Part shown: one piece after another, positions 31,986 through 32,748 of the stretch
Numbering within the stretch: the stretch's first letter is position 1
Layout of the letters: every line of letters begins with the position of its first letter
Assembly (NCBI GenBank): GCA_049999725.1
Contig: JBNGIS010039176.1
Location: forward strand, 1-32,748
Direction of reading: 5' to 3'
Source: Haplomitrium mnioides
Lineage: Eukaryota > Marchantiophyta > Haplomitriopsida > Calobryales
DNA length: 32,748 nucleotides
Translations under genes and position numbers: made by a program
Notes under the pieces: generated by a model
What the model was told of the DNA's origin: nothing
The model's database searches: none
What the model saw: the letters and a program-made list of their open reading frames with translations, nothing else

Positions 31986-32748
31986 TGATCTCAATAAATA
32001 TCAGTGTTGTCATTCAATATTGAAAAATCCAGCTATCTTTTACTCTAGGTTTTTGGAGGAAATCTCATATCATTATAGCATCCAAATTTTCAAAAAGGAA
32101 AAAGGTATGTATTCAAATTTTTTGGCGCTCTTGTGTTTACTATATTCAATATGTTTCTACTAATTAATGAAATTTCATCAATTATAGTGAATTTTACTTT
32201 TTCATGTTTTTGATTATCTCATCAATGAGTTAGTCACTAATATGTTGGTTGTTTTGATTTATAGCCAATCCTAAAGCACAATATAGTGCTTTCAACTATT
32301 TTACAAGTTTTTTTACTTGTGCAAACCATAAGAAGAATTTTTGGTTTTATATTGCTCTTAATGTGTTTTTTTTTCCATATTTTCTTTGTAATATTTGAAT
32401 CAATAGCTATAAACAAAAGGTTTTTTCAGTTTCTATAAGTTTTTTAAGAAATAGCTTTGTTGATTCATGTGGTTTAGTTTCTTTTTTTATAGAATACCAT
32501 GAAGTTTCAAAGAAACCCATACAATTGTCAATATCTTATCTATGTATAGTTTTTTTTATTTGAAAATAGTTTAAGTATTAAGATACAAGGCTGATCTAAT
32601 TAGAAAATTAAACTAATCCTTCATTAAGTGGGTTTCCTTACAAGAACATATAGAGAAAGATTGTGAAATGTGAAGTAGATTGTGAGATGTGATATAGATG
32701 AGAAGAGATATATGAGATAATAAAAGGATGTGTTGGACATACATACCT
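31986..32748. other. AT-rich right flank, no gene recognised
   Basis: Neither strand has a convincing open frame. A GTATGT at about 32106 and a TTATAGCC at about 32261 could be plant splice sites bounding an intron on the plus strand, but the flanking exon-like DNA is too short to judge. A perfect 7-bp hairpin, AAAGCAC with GTGCTTT, lies at 32273-32292. The last 120 bp are rich in GAGAT/GATAT words. Confidence 0.55.

Overview
The window looks like plant nuclear heterochromatin. It holds about 19.6 kb of a short-period satellite, then a decayed Ty1/copia retrotransposon with a Ty3/gypsy chromovirus nested in it. No intact cellular gene, tRNA or rRNA was recognised. The case for a plant is the copia and chromodomain-type gypsy pair, the primer sites beginning TGGTATCA (initiator-Met tRNA type), the AT-rich spacers and the megabase-style satellite. 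The species cannot be named from the sequence.

Layout. Bases 1-108 are non-repetitive flank. Bases 109-13036, 13853-19338 and 19349-19667 are one satellite of about 49 bp per monomer (roughly 380 monomers in all), broken by a 10-base N gap at 19339-19348. An 816-bp island at 13037-13852 carries about 3.5 copies of an unrelated ~157-bp tandem repeat, followed by two 131-bp direct repeats that differ at 3 positions. The right edge of the array is a short compound repeat (19668-19864). AT-rich spacer without genes follows to 20938.

Bases 20939-31985 are a minus-strand Ty1/copia element with 227/228-bp LTRs. In transcription order (right to left) it has a 5' LTR, primer site, leader, broken gag, a gypsy insertion, the end of gag with a decayed zinc knuckle, a ~1.5-kb foreign segment that replaces the protease region, GAG-pre-integrase and integrase remnants, a reverse transcriptase whose catalytic core is deleted, RNase H, and the 3' LTR. 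The nested gypsy element (25354-30284, also minus strand) has ~477-bp LTRs flanked by TGAAT/TGAGT. Its gag, protease, RT, RNase H, integrase and chromodomain remnants are in the usual order but riddled with stops and frameshifts. By eye the gypsy LTRs are about 90% identical and the copia LTRs about 80%, which fits the gypsy being the later insertion.

The most informative structure is inside the satellite: multi-monomer blocks recur at exact offsets (1714, 1831, 3222 and 2539 bp), giving an irregular higher-order repeat. The 2539-bp offset equals a ~1.72-kb block plus the island, so the island appears to have entered or been captured within a higher-order unit. No new enzymatic or defence system was found.
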